A stretch of 64,000 bases of DNA from an uncultured Bacilli bacterium. GTDB taxonomy: Bacteria > Bacillota_I > Bacilli_A > RF39 > UBA660. The DNA lies in contig CAKPMX010000001.1 of NCBI GenBank assembly GCA_934168205.1, positions 124,001-188,000 on the forward strand, in the 5' to 3' direction. Under the pieces are notes generated by a model. That model had not been told where the DNA came from. It worked only from the letters and a program-made list of their open reading frames with translations, and searched no databases. The position numbers were made by a program, and so were the translations under genes. Shown here in pieces: positions 26,051 through 34,747 of this stretch (its first letter is position 1; each line of letters begins with the position of its first letter).

Positions 26051-26797
26051 CTAAAATCTCTTCTCCCATCCTGTTAATTTAGCATGTACAACTAATTTTT
26101 GCCAGTTATTATAACATGTAGTCAAAGTTAATATTTTATCTCCAGAATCAAATTTAGAAATATTAGAATCACTAACACTACTACTCTTAATAATACTTCT
26201 ACTTTTAATTAAATCAACAAACTTTAAAAATTCTCCGTTGCTATTAAATCCAGTAGTTAAATAATCATTTGTACCAGAAATTAAATAAATACTAAAAGTC
26301 TCAAATATATAATTATTATAAGGAGTAGAAATATTAATAATATGTCTCTCACTATCTGAATTTAGTAAATTTCTCAAACTTCCAAACATCGTACCATCTG
26401 TCCTACCATGTCCATACATAATATTATTACTAGTTAAATCATTAATATCATTTCTATAATCTAAAAAAGGCCATCCAGAACTATTCCAAGATTTATCATA
26501 TGAATGATTTAAATAATAACTATTATTACTATGTTTAACTATTGGATAATTAACATTAGTATCCAAAACCTGTACCCAGGCAACAACTTCATCATTAGCT
26601 TTTGAAAGTTCATCAAAATCAACTGATAAAAATTTGCTGTCTTTAACAACACTAACTTTAGTTATTTTTTCTATCTTTTCTGTTACTTCTTTAGTTTTTT
26701 TACTATCAACACACCAAGTAACAATATTAAATATAGAAAAGAGCATAACACAAAATGAACAAACTAATATAACTTTAAATATTAATGTTTTTTTCAT
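26051..26797 (-). CDS. class B-type sortase
   Basis: 248 residues, ATG after AAGGGAG. One N-terminal membrane helix (about 7-28). Catalytic His is in IMYGHGRTDGTMFGSL and Cys in TLTTCYNN; the architecture (N-terminal anchor, YGH...MFG...L) is that of class B sortases. The residue that is normally the catalytic Arg just before the last strand (RxVVHAKL) reads K here (QKLVVHAKL). It sits between the class C sortase and the VWA gene, so it may attach the VWA protein or the finished pilus to the wall. Known class B sortases handle haem proteins or, in some Firmicutes, pili. Confidence 0.85.
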   Translation of the reverse strand: MKKTLIFKVILVCSFCVMLFSIFNIVTWCVDSKKTKEVTEKIEKITKVSVVKDSKFLSVDFDELSKANDEVVAWVQVLDTNVNYPIVKHSNNSYYLNHSYDKSWNSSGWPFLDYRNDINDLTSNNIMYGHGRTDGTMFGSLRNLLNSDSERHIINISTPYNNYIFETFSIYLISGTNDYLTTGFNSNGEFLKFVDLIKSRSIIKSSSVSDSNISKFDSGDKILTLTTCYNNWQKLVVHAKLTGWEKRF

Positions 26798-26811
26798 AAA
26801 TATACTCCCTT

Positions 26812-27984
26812 CTATATTCCTTTTGTATCTTCATTAGTATCTTCAGTTTTTGCTTCATCAAAAGTATTTTGTTCTACATTATTTATAACAGTATTATTAC
26901 TCGGTACTTCCAAAGTCTCAATAACATTAGTATTAGAAACGGTTTGTGAGGTGTTTACTACACTTGCGTTATTAAGTTCTTCTACAGTACTAGGATTAGT
27001 AGTATTAGTACTATTATTGGATACGTTTGAAGTACTAACTACATTAACAGGTGTTTGCACTGTACTAACTTCATTATTAACAGATGCTTGAGGTATGATA
27101 GTAGCACTATTAATATCAACATTAGTATCAGCAACAACTACTTGTTTTTTCTTTTTATCTTTAATACTAAAGATAACAACTAAAAGTAATATTACAAATA
27201 CTATAAATAAACTTGAATATAAAATAATATCATCAGAACCAAGTTTCTTTTCAACAGAAATACTTTCTAAAACTTCAGGACTATATTCAACTCTAGTCCC
27301 ACGTACTAATAATCGGTGTGTATTTACAGCATATGGTGTACAAGTAACTAGTGTTACATAATCCTCTCCTTTCTGAAGATCTAATGCATCAACATCAGCT
27401 GGCTCAACAACAAGTACTTGATCAACTTTATAAGCAAATACTTGATCTAAAATATAGATATAAAACATATCTCCAACTTTAAGTTGATTCAAATCAGTAA
27501 ATAATCTTGCTGAAGGAAGACCAGAATGTGCAGACAATACAGAATGAGTACTCTCACCACCTACTGGAAAAGAACTACCTTCTAAATGACCTACACCCTT
27601 TTGTAAAACTTCATTACTCGTACCATGATAGATAGGAACTTTAATATCTATCTTTGGTATATCTAAATAACCCATCATTCCATTATCATTAATATTTAAA
27701 ATACTCTTATATTCCTCAGACTCATTCTCTTTAGGATTAGTAAAAGCATCAACAATATCAACAGTAGATAAACCCTTATTATAATTTCTAGCTTCTTCTA
27801 TTAAAACTTCATTTTTATTAACCGTATTTGAAGCAATCTCACTAGAATAATCATTAATAACTACTCCAGCTTTACTAGAATTCATAACATTAGAAATAAC
27901 AGGATATAACATTATAAGTAAGCCAATAATTATAAGTAAAATAAATATAATTATAGGACCAAATTTCTTAATGGATTTACTCGT
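26812..27984 (-). CDS. class C (pilin) sortase with apparent ACG start
   Basis: 390 residues if started at ACG 27984. The first in-frame ATG (27912) would delete the N-terminal membrane helix. Upstream of it the frame encodes SKSIKKFGPIIIFILLII up to ACG, which follows an in-frame TAA and has GAAGG 8 bases before it. So ATG seems to have become ACG. Class C features: His in LSAHSGLPSARLF, Cys in LVTCTPYAVNTHRLLVRG with Arg, and a second membrane helix (about 260-280) near the C-terminus. Beyond it lies an unusual ~105-residue Asn/Thr/Val-rich tail. The enzyme polymerises LPXTG pilins through a lysine. Confidence 0.85.
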   Translation of the reverse strand, partial: TSKSIKKFGPIIIFILLIIIGLLIMLYPVISNVMNSSKAGVVINDYSSEIASNTVNKNEVLIEEARNYNKGLSTVDIVDAFTNPKENESEEYKSILNINDNGMMGYLDIPKIDIKVPIYHGTSNEVLQKGVGHLEGSSFPVGGESTHSVLSAHSGLPSARLFTDLNQLKVGDMFYIYILDQVFAYKVDQVLVVEPADVDALDLQKGEDYVTLVTCTPYAVNTHRLLVRGTRVEYSPEVLESISVEKKLGSDDIILYSSLFIVFVILLLVVIFSIKDKKKKQVVVADTNVDINSATIIPQASVNNEVSTVQTPVNVVSTSNVSNNSTNTTNPSTVEELNNASVVNTSQTVSNTNVIETLEVPSNNTVINNVEQNTFDEAKTEDTNEDTKGI

Positions 27985-28120
27985 TTAAAATACCTTCATT
28001 CTTAAAATTAACACCAATAATAATAAAAGATACAATAATAAGTAAATTAATAATTAAATTACTAATAACAGTATTTAAAACCAAAATCAAAGTTAATAAC
28101 CAAATTACTTTATTATTCAT
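27977..28120 (-). CDS. 47-residue membrane peptide
   Basis: ATG 28120 with AAGGAG 9 bases upstream; the stop overlaps the start region of the sortase C gene. Nearly all hydrophobic (VIWLLTLILVLNTVISNLII, then a second hydrophobic half), probably two short membrane helices. Too short to assign; its place directly before the pilin sortase suggests a partner or, at least, that it couples translation into the sortase gene. Confidence 0.55.
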   Translation of the reverse strand: MNNKVIWLLTLILVLNTVISNLIINLLIIVSFIIIGVNFKNEGILNE

Positions 28121-28145
28121 CAAAACCATCTCCTTATTAAGATAA

Positions 28146-28186
28146 TTCTCAAATATTAAAAGGGTAAACCTAATAATATTTGAGAA
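28146..28186 (-). terminator. strong hairpin between pilin and sortase genes
   Basis: A 13-bp perfect stem (TTCTCAAATATTA / TAATATTTGAGAA) with a 15-base loop. No T run follows, so it is more likely an RNA-stability or attenuation element than a full terminator; it would leave pilin mRNA more abundant than sortase mRNA. Confidence 0.6.
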
Positions 28187-28200
28187 ATATATCTATTTAA

Positions 28201-29703
28201 TTAAGCAGCTTGTTCTTGTTTTTTCTTTCTTGCATAAAGAACAAAAAGTAATACGGCACTAACAACAGTAATCATACCGATAACTGTATATAAGATAGTA
28301 CCAGGTCCACCAGTAAATGGTAATGTACCAGCTTCAAATGCTGCTACTTCTGCTTCATAATAACCTTCAACAGTACCAGGAGTAGAACCTTCTAGTTTAA
28401 CTTTTACAGTAACTGCATCTTTAGGTAAAGTATAACCTGATGCTGTAGATACTTGTTTTAAGTAATATGTACCTTCAGCAAGACCAGATAAACGACCTCT
28501 ACCAGTAGTATCAGTAGTTATTTCTCCTAATTTATTAGTTAATGAAGCATCTGAATAAACTTCAAATTTAACTCCTGATAATACTTTAGATTTGTCTCCA
28601 TTAGCATAAATCAATACTTCAACACCATAAGTAAATACTGATGTTTGTGTAACATTAGAAGTAACTGTTCCAGTACCATATGGATCATTTGAATATGTTA
28701 ATGTAGCACTATTTAAGTTTCCTGTATCACCTAATGCAGCACTATTATTTAATTTAGCTTTATATTCTACTGTTACAGTAGTACTAGTAACATAATCAAC
28801 ATTAAATGCAATTGTTAAATTTTTACCTGAAATAGTAATTGTTGCTACTGTATTACCAGCGGCATTAACAACAGTACCATCATTCTTTACAAGTAGAGAT
28901 GTTTCACCATCTTTAACAACAAAACTACTAATTGCTGAAAAATCAAGTCCAGCACCTATAATATCTTTCATAGTATATACTTTATTAGTAGCATTAGTTG
29001 GATATTGTGGAACTCCACCTACTAAGAAATATGAAAATTCTTTGCCAACACCATAAGTACCCTCTGCATGTCCAATAGAACCTACTGATTTAGTAACTGA
29101 AGCATTAGCTACTTTAGCAACAATAGTTGCATCATTAATAGTCCAGTCATTTCCATTAGCTGTTGGAATAATATTACCAACCATTACAGCATATACACTA
29201 TTAGTAACTTTAGGTAATACTAAATAAGCTCCAGCTGGAAGAACTGTACCAGTAGCACCTTCTCCTGCATCATAAGTTAAATCAGTACCAGTAACGGAGT
29301 TAGTTTTAACATAACTTGCATAAGCACTAGCTAACTTATCTAATGTAGAACTTGTTCTAGTAGAACCAGATGTAATATCACCAGATGTTAACTTATAATA
29401 CTCATCTACAGTAAGATTTTTATAAGTAGATGAACTAGCTAAGAAAGCTTTAAAATTACTAGTGAACTCATAAGTAATAACATTAGTAGATGCATTATAG
29501 AAAATATCTAGAATTTTATAAGCAGCTAAAGTATCACTTGCAGGTGCATTAGTAACCATTAAGGCAGCATCATTAGTTACAATATAACTATTAGTATCAA
29601 CAGTACCTTTAGTTGAACCTGTAGTAATTGCCGCTGCATCAACATTAAGTACTAAACCAAATGTAAAAATAGTAACTAATAAGCCAATTATTTTTTTCTT
29701 CAT
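28201..29703 (-). CDS. LPFTG major pilin-type subunit
   Basis: 500 residues with a signal peptide (cleavage after VDAAA, about residue 25). The ALMVTNAPASDTLAAYKILD start, the LVLPK segment (resembling the lysine-bearing pilin motif), an isopeptide D2-like domain (SVTKSVG to about 340), a CnaB-like domain (about 365-465) and the sorting signal LPFTGGPG, followed by a helix and basic tail RKKKQE. In the CnaB domain the canonical Lys position is Tyr and the E-box Glu is Gln (YYLKQVSTASGY). Strong similarity to the next gene upstream indicates duplication. Being closest to the hairpin, it is likely the most abundant subunit. Confidence 0.88.
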   Translation of the reverse strand: MKKKIIGLLVTIFTFGLVLNVDAAAITTGSTKGTVDTNSYIVTNDAALMVTNAPASDTLAAYKILDIFYNASTNVITYEFTSNFKAFLASSSTYKNLTVDEYYKLTSGDITSGSTRTSSTLDKLASAYASYVKTNSVTGTDLTYDAGEGATGTVLPAGAYLVLPKVTNSVYAVMVGNIIPTANGNDWTINDATIVAKVANASVTKSVGSIGHAEGTYGVGKEFSYFLVGGVPQYPTNATNKVYTMKDIIGAGLDFSAISSFVVKDGETSLLVKNDGTVVNAAGNTVATITISGKNLTIAFNVDYVTSTTVTVEYKAKLNNSAALGDTGNLNSATLTYSNDPYGTGTVTSNVTQTSVFTYGVEVLIYANGDKSKVLSGVKFEVYSDASLTNKLGEITTDTTGRGRLSGLAEGTYYLKQVSTASGYTLPKDAVTVKVKLEGSTPGTVEGYYEAEVAAFEAGTLPFTGGPGTILYTVIGMITVVSAVLLFVLYARKKKQEQAA

Positions 29704-29835
29704 TTTTTATACATCCTTTCTTTATATATATAACAAACCATACTCAAATACCATTAAAATATTTACGAGTTGAAGCTACTCATATTCACCTAAACAACAT
29801 CCGAATATAGGTTGTGTTACCAAACTTAAAATTAA
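29704..29835 (-). other. 132-base gap between paralogous pilin genes, structured
   Basis: Contains several short inverted repeats (for example ATATTC/GAATAT and GAGT/ACTC) and an AAAGGA ribosome site for the downstream pilin, but no clear promoter or T-tailed terminator. Confidence 0.4.
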
Positions 29836-31326
29836 TTATTTTTTATTCTTTCTTCTATATAAAACATAACCAGATACACCAGTAACCACTATAACTAATC
29901 CTAATATTGAATAAATAATAGTACCAGAACCTCCAGTAAATGGTAACGCACTAGTCTCTTCTGCTTCTAATTCCACTACATAACATGGCTTAGTGCCAGA
30001 ATCGAGAGAACTAAGATCTAGTGTAATAGTATCATTTATTAGTCTATAACCAGATGGAGCTTTAACTTGTTTCAAATAGTATATATTACTTGCTGTACCA
30101 ATGAAACTAGCATAAGTAAGCATACTACTAGTAGTAACTTGAGTGATTAATTTACCAGTTTTATCTGTCAAGTCAAATACCCCATTAGCCAGTAGTTTTG
30201 AATGATCATTTTTATCATAAAGTCTTATTGTAAAACAAGTAGTATAAATATTAGATGTTGAATTAATTGTTGTAGTTCCAGTACTATAAGGATCATTAGA
30301 ATACTTAAGAGTTGATGTTGAAGTCATATTTTCAAAAGGAACACTATTAGATTCAATAATACCAGAATAATTAAATTTTAATGTATTACTTAAAACATTA
30401 TCAATATTAACTGTTGCTGTCATTTGTTTATTAGTTGTATTAACAGTAACAACAACTTGTCCATTAGAATTAATATAAGTACCGTTAGAGCTCTTTGTTA
30501 ATTGAATTTCACCATCATAAATTGTTAACTCACTAAAATCAAATGAAAGATTAGAATTACTTGTTGAATCAGTAATAACATAAGTTTTATTAGTTGCATT
30601 ACTCGGGTACTTTGGAAGAGTAGCAATAATTGTATAATTATGATTATTAAAACTTTCAACAGACGTAATAGTATCATTACCATTAACAAGTCTTTTTATT
30701 GATACATCAGAAACTTTCGCAACTATACTTGTATCATTTAATGTCCAATTATTATCAACACCAGTAGGCTCCATTTGTAAATTACCAACCATAACTGCAT
30801 AAACTTTAGAAGTTGTCTTAGGTAAAACTAAATATGTACCAGCCGTAAGATTTGCTGTTGCAGTATTACCGGTAGTTGTCATATCAGTACCAGTAACAGA
30901 TTTAGTTTTAATATAATTAGCATATAAACTAACTACTTTATCCAAAGTAGATGATGTAATTGTAGAACCCGATGTAATATCACCAGAAGTTAGCTTCATA
31001 TAATCAGAAATTGAAAGATTATTATACGCCGTACTAGAAGTTAAAAATGATTTAAAATCATCAGTAAAATCATAACTCATAGTATTACTAGTAGCATCAT
31101 AAAGAACATCTAATATCTTATAAGCAATAAATTCATCATTAGAGCTAACATTCGTTATATTTAAGTTGGCTGAATTAACAACAATAAGACTTTTACCTGT
31201 TTCCTTCCATTCCGTACTTAATCCAAGAGAATAAAACGGTTCCGGCTCAGCAACTACTACATCCGTACATGATAACGAAAACACTGCTATTACAACAACT
31301 AAACACTTAATTATCTTATTTTTCAT
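29836..31326 (-). CDS. LPFTG pilin paralogue
   Basis: 496 residues, signal peptide of about 26 residues, sorting signal LPFTGGSG, one helix and the tail RRKNKK. It aligns along its length with the 500-residue pilin downstream: both have TSGDITSGST, TLDK, SVTGTD, a YLVLPK segment, VYAVMVGN and SIVAKV. The C-terminal CnaB-like domain again has Tyr where Lys is expected and YYLKQVKAPSGY in place of the Glu E-box. It is a second, diverged shaft or accessory pilin produced by tandem duplication. It follows the small VPNTF subunit by 28 bases. Confidence 0.86.
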   Translation of the reverse strand: MKNKIIKCLVVVIAVFSLSCTDVVVAEPEPFYSLGLSTEWKETGKSLIVVNSANLNITNVSSNDEFIAYKILDVLYDATSNTMSYDFTDDFKSFLTSSTAYNNLSISDYMKLTSGDITSGSTITSSTLDKVVSLYANYIKTKSVTGTDMTTTGNTATANLTAGTYLVLPKTTSKVYAVMVGNLQMEPTGVDNNWTLNDTSIVAKVSDVSIKRLVNGNDTITSVESFNNHNYTIIATLPKYPSNATNKTYVITDSTSNSNLSFDFSELTIYDGEIQLTKSSNGTYINSNGQVVVTVNTTNKQMTATVNIDNVLSNTLKFNYSGIIESNSVPFENMTSTSTLKYSNDPYSTGTTTINSTSNIYTTCFTIRLYDKNDHSKLLANGVFDLTDKTGKLITQVTTSSMLTYASFIGTASNIYYLKQVKAPSGYRLINDTITLDLSSLDSGTKPCYVVELEAEETSALPFTGGSGTIIYSILGLVIVVTGVSGYVLYRRKNKK

Positions 31327-31354
31327 GTAAAGATCATCTTCCTTTTATAGTCAA

Positions 31355-32008
31355 TTATTTTTTCTTACTCTTCTTTATGCATATATAACAAACTATAAAT
31401 ATAATTAAAGAAACACCAAGTAATAAAATATATAAATATAATGGATCAAATGTATTTGGAACATTTGTAGTATTACCAGGATTAACATTTAATGATTTAG
31501 CCTCAGTCTTCATTACAACACTTAAATCATACATAAATACATTATCTATTTCATTAAAATTAGGTACACTTAACAAAACCGGTCCAGATGAATATTCATA
31601 ATCTTTAGTCTTTTTAGAATCAGCTTTTAATAAATATAAACCTGTTTTCATATTACTAAAAGTAAACTTACCAGTACTATCAGTAACAGCCTCATCTATA
31701 TATTTAATATTTTTATTATCAATATACTTACTTAACTCTTTAGCATAATTATTCCATTCTGTATTAGCTAAACCATTAACATCAATATCAAATGAAGAGA
31801 AATCAGATACATAAGTATATTTAGCAATATTACTTATATCAGCAATACGATATAGATAAATCTTTGTATCACTAATACTTACATCGCTATAATTATACTT
31901 ACCAGTAATACTACATATTTTATTAACATCTATTTCTTTAGCAAAACAATTAGTTACTGAAATAAAGAATGAAATTACAATGATTAATAATATTTTAATT
32001 TTTTTCAT
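31355..32008 (-). CDS. minor pilin / wall-anchor subunit with VPNTF sorting signal
   Basis: 217 residues: signal peptide (about 23), a single CnaB-like domain (KICSITGKYNYSDVSISDTK to SGPVLLSVP), then VPNTFDP, a membrane helix and the tail KKSKKK. The pentapeptide VPNTF departs from the LPXTG of its neighbours, so it may be the substrate of the second (class B) sortase or the pilus base. ATG 32008 overlaps the stop of the 682-residue gene as TAATG. Confidence 0.75.
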   Translation of the reverse strand: MKKIKILLIIVISFFISVTNCFAKEIDVNKICSITGKYNYSDVSISDTKIYLYRIADISNIAKYTYVSDFSSFDIDVNGLANTEWNNYAKELSKYIDNKNIKYIDEAVTDSTGKFTFSNMKTGLYLLKADSKKTKDYEYSSGPVLLSVPNFNEIDNVFMYDLSVVMKTEAKSLNVNPGNTTNVPNTFDPLYLYILLLGVSLIIFIVCYICIKKSKKK

Positions 32009-34056
32009 TAGATCAAACTTCCTTTCTTTTTTGTATAACTAACATACCCTACTGATGATATTAAGATTATCAAAATACCAATAATCATATATGGAATATT
32101 ACCAGGACCACCAGTATTAGGTAACATATTAATCTCTTCATTTACCAAGTTAACATCAACCGTACCTGTAGTATTAGGAATATTTGTACCATTAAATGTA
32201 ATGCTACCATCATTACCCACAACAGCAGTATAAATATCAGGAAGAATTTGATATCCAGAATCTACTTTTGTTTGTTTTAAATAATATGTCTTTCCTGGAA
32301 CTAATCCTTTAAAGTTCATGCCTGAGCCAAACGTTGTACTTAAATTAGCATCTTCATATAATGTAAATTGTGAATTAGTTAAACTATTTCCAGAAGTATT
32401 TTTTAAAATAACATTTAAAGCTACATTTGAGACTTTAAAGTTAACAGATACTTTATAATCGTTTGTCGTATCTAAATAATAACCTGAATCAGCTAAAGCA
32501 CCAGTTAACTCAACAACATTTAAATAGTCTTTAACAATATCATTCGAAACTACATATTTAGCTAAAATTGTTACACTAGCATTGGCTGCTAAAGTATTAA
32601 GTTTTACAAAGCTATCATTCATAACCGTATAACTAGTACCATTATTTACAAATGTAGCTCCATCTAATTTTTCTTGTATCATAACATCTTTAATAGCAAA
32701 TGATGCAGTATTAGTAACTACAATATTAAAATTAACAACATCGCCAGCTTGATAAGTATCTTTTTTATTAGCTATATCAATAGAAATACTTGGAGTAAAA
32801 TAGCCAGAGAATTGCATCCATTCACCAGTAATAACAACATTCTCTTCTGGCATAACAAATGTTTTTGGCTTATACCAACCTAAGAATTTATATCCTGTAG
32901 TAACAGGATCAGCAGCAACTGTAACTGTCTCACCTGGCTCATACGAAACTGTTGCTGGTAATAAACTACTAGCATTAGAAGGAATCACTGAACCTTGGAA
33001 TTGATAAGAAACTGTATATTTAATTTTTTCAAAAGAACCTGTAATAGTAATATTAGTATTTGGCATTTGAAAAATACCATCATCACTAACCGTTACCGTA
33101 CTTGGTATATTCCAACCTAAGAATCGATACCCTGAAACAACATCACCAGGTTTTAAAGAATCAAGTTTTACATCACTTCCATAACTATAACTTTTAGTAC
33201 TTGGAGGAACAAATCCTTGAGGAGCATCACCTGTAATTGAATAAATAACATTATAAGTAGTTTTCTGCGTAAAACTACCAGTAAATACTACATTTTTAGC
33301 CGGCATTGTAAATGATCCATTAGTAACTGTAACATCAGTACTACTCCAACCAGAGAATGTATAATTTGAAACATTAGGTTCAGCTTCAACTCCTACTGTT
33401 GCTCCTTCATTATAACTACTAACTGCTGGAGCAGCCGGAACATTATCTGGAACTGTACCAGTATATTTATAAGTAACTGAGTACAAAGTCGCTTCTTCAT
33501 CACCCATAAAAGCATGAACTGTATTAGATTTAGTTGAAAAATCATTTTCTCTCGCAAAAGCTGTATTATAAAAATCCATTCTCTTACCAGTTAAAGCTGG
33601 TGTTGTTGTAACTATTCCAACTGTTAACTTACAACCTGCTTGTAAGTTCTTAACTTTAAAAGAAACTGTTCTAGTAGACTCGTTATAAACAAGTCCTGCA
33701 AAATCACCCACAACTGAACCAGGACAACTTGTACCATCACTTCTTTTAACAGCACCAATAGTTCCATCCTCTGTTGAAACAAATTCTTTAAAAATTAAAC
33801 CATCAGGAATTTTATCCTCAACATATATGTAATCACTATGTACATCAGCTGTAGCTGTATCACTAGAAGTAACAGCTTTAGCATCAGTTCCATCATAAAT
33901 AACATCGATATAATAAGTTAAGTCACTATTAGGAGCTACTCTTGCATCATTATCTAATGTAGCTGCAAAAGAACCATTAATTAACATAACAAAAAGTGAC
34001 GCAAAACCAATAAAAAGAGCTACAGCAAAAATATAAGTCAAATTTTTCTTTTTCAA
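32008..34056 (-). CDS. LPNTG surface/pilus protein with InlB-like repeats
   Basis: 682 residues from TTG 34056 (GGTGGTGA upstream, better than the GTG pair at 34068). Signal segment to about residue 32 (SFAA). Residues 35-180 form a beta domain; then three repeats of about 70 residues, each with a Y.F.GW...FxMP core (InlB/Listeria-Bacteroides type, about 190-420). A DUF11-like domain follows (YQAGDVVNFNIVVTNTASFA, about 430-540), then a CnaB-like domain (YYLKQTKVDSGY), sorting signal LPNTGGPG, helix and tail. First gene of the pilus operon, so a tip or stalk adhesin is plausible. Confidence 0.85.
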   Translation of the reverse strand: MKKKNLTYIFAVALFIGFASLFVMLINGSFAATLDNDARVAPNSDLTYYIDVIYDGTDAKAVTSSDTATADVHSDYIYVEDKIPDGLIFKEFVSTEDGTIGAVKRSDGTSCPGSVVGDFAGLVYNESTRTVSFKVKNLQAGCKLTVGIVTTTPALTGKRMDFYNTAFARENDFSTKSNTVHAFMGDEEATLYSVTYKYTGTVPDNVPAAPAVSSYNEGATVGVEAEPNVSNYTFSGWSSTDVTVTNGSFTMPAKNVVFTGSFTQKTTYNVIYSITGDAPQGFVPPSTKSYSYGSDVKLDSLKPGDVVSGYRFLGWNIPSTVTVSDDGIFQMPNTNITITGSFEKIKYTVSYQFQGSVIPSNASSLLPATVSYEPGETVTVAADPVTTGYKFLGWYKPKTFVMPEENVVITGEWMQFSGYFTPSISIDIANKKDTYQAGDVVNFNIVVTNTASFAIKDVMIQEKLDGATFVNNGTSYTVMNDSFVKLNTLAANASVTILAKYVVSNDIVKDYLNVVELTGALADSGYYLDTTNDYKVSVNFKVSNVALNVILKNTSGNSLTNSQFTLYEDANLSTTFGSGMNFKGLVPGKTYYLKQTKVDSGYQILPDIYTAVVGNDGSITFNGTNIPNTTGTVDVNLVNEEINMLPNTGGPGNIPYMIIGILIILISSVGYVSYTKKKGSLI

Positions 34057-34126
34057 AAATGTCACCACCCAACAACAAAATATATAAAAATATCCATCAT
34101 AATCATAGCATTACTATCATACAATG

Positions 34127-34155
34127 ATTATATCAGTTTTTCTTTTCAAGTTCAA
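34127..34155 (-). promoter_or_regulatory. promoter of the pilus operon
   Basis: Minus strand TTGAAC (34150-34155), 17-base spacer ending in TGA, TATAAT (34127-34132): a strong, extended -10 sigma-A promoter. The leader to 34056 is about 65 bases. Confidence 0.8.
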
Positions 34156-34170
34156 CAATTTAAAATAAAT

Positions 34171-34195
34171 TAAAAGGATATTATCACTAATATCC
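34171..34195 (-). terminator. terminator after nrdG
   Basis: GGATATTA, 4-base loop, TAATATCC followed on the minus strand by TTTTAATTT. Next to the pilus promoter. Confidence 0.75.
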
Positions 34196-34747
34196 CTAAA
34201 TAAACATATATTCTGGTTTTTTATAACCTAAAGAGTAATCCTTTTCTTCCATATACTGCGAAAGCCAGATAACTTTTTCTTCTTCAAGACTCTTTTTAAC
34301 ATCAATTATTCTTTGATTTCTAGAACCTCTAAAGTATATATCAAAACTCTTTTCTTCTAACACAAATTTACCATCAACTAAAACATCTATATATTGAAGT
34401 AAAGCTTTTTGTTTTGGATTATTAAGAATCTTTTCATAAGTAAAACCAGTATAACACCAAACATTAAGGCCTAGCTCTTTAGCAGCTTTACAAATTTCTA
34501 AACAAGCTTCACTTTGACACATCGGATCTCCACCAGATAAGGTAATTCCATCTTGACCTTCTATTTTTTTTAACTCTTCAATTACTTCATCAACATCTAC
34601 TAAAAATCCACCATTAAAATCATGTGTTCCCGGGTTATGACAGCCTTTACAGTTATGTGGACACCCTTGAGTCCATATAACTGTTCTTATTCCTTCTCCA
34701 TCAACAATAGAATCAGGTTGTAAATCTGCGGCTAATCTAATTTCCAT
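34196..34747 (-). CDS. nrdG: anaerobic ribonucleotide reductase activating protein
   Basis: 183 residues. Radical SAM activase that installs the glycyl radical on NrdD. The cluster motif is GCPHNCKGCHNP (CxxxCxxC); the SAM-binding GITLSGGDPM follows. It begins right after the stop of the 53-residue glycyl-radical gene (TAAATG), so activase and substrate domain are tightly coupled. A second, only moderately similar nrdG lies at 38025-38567 with its own NrdD. Confidence 0.93.
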   Translation of the reverse strand: MEIRLAADLQPDSIVDGEGIRTVIWTQGCPHNCKGCHNPGTHDFNGGFLVDVDEVIEELKKIEGQDGITLSGGDPMCQSEACLEICKAAKELGLNVWCYTGFTYEKILNNPKQKALLQYIDVLVDGKFVLEEKSFDIYFRGSRNQRIIDVKKSLEEEKVIWLSQYMEEKDYSLGYKKPEYMFI

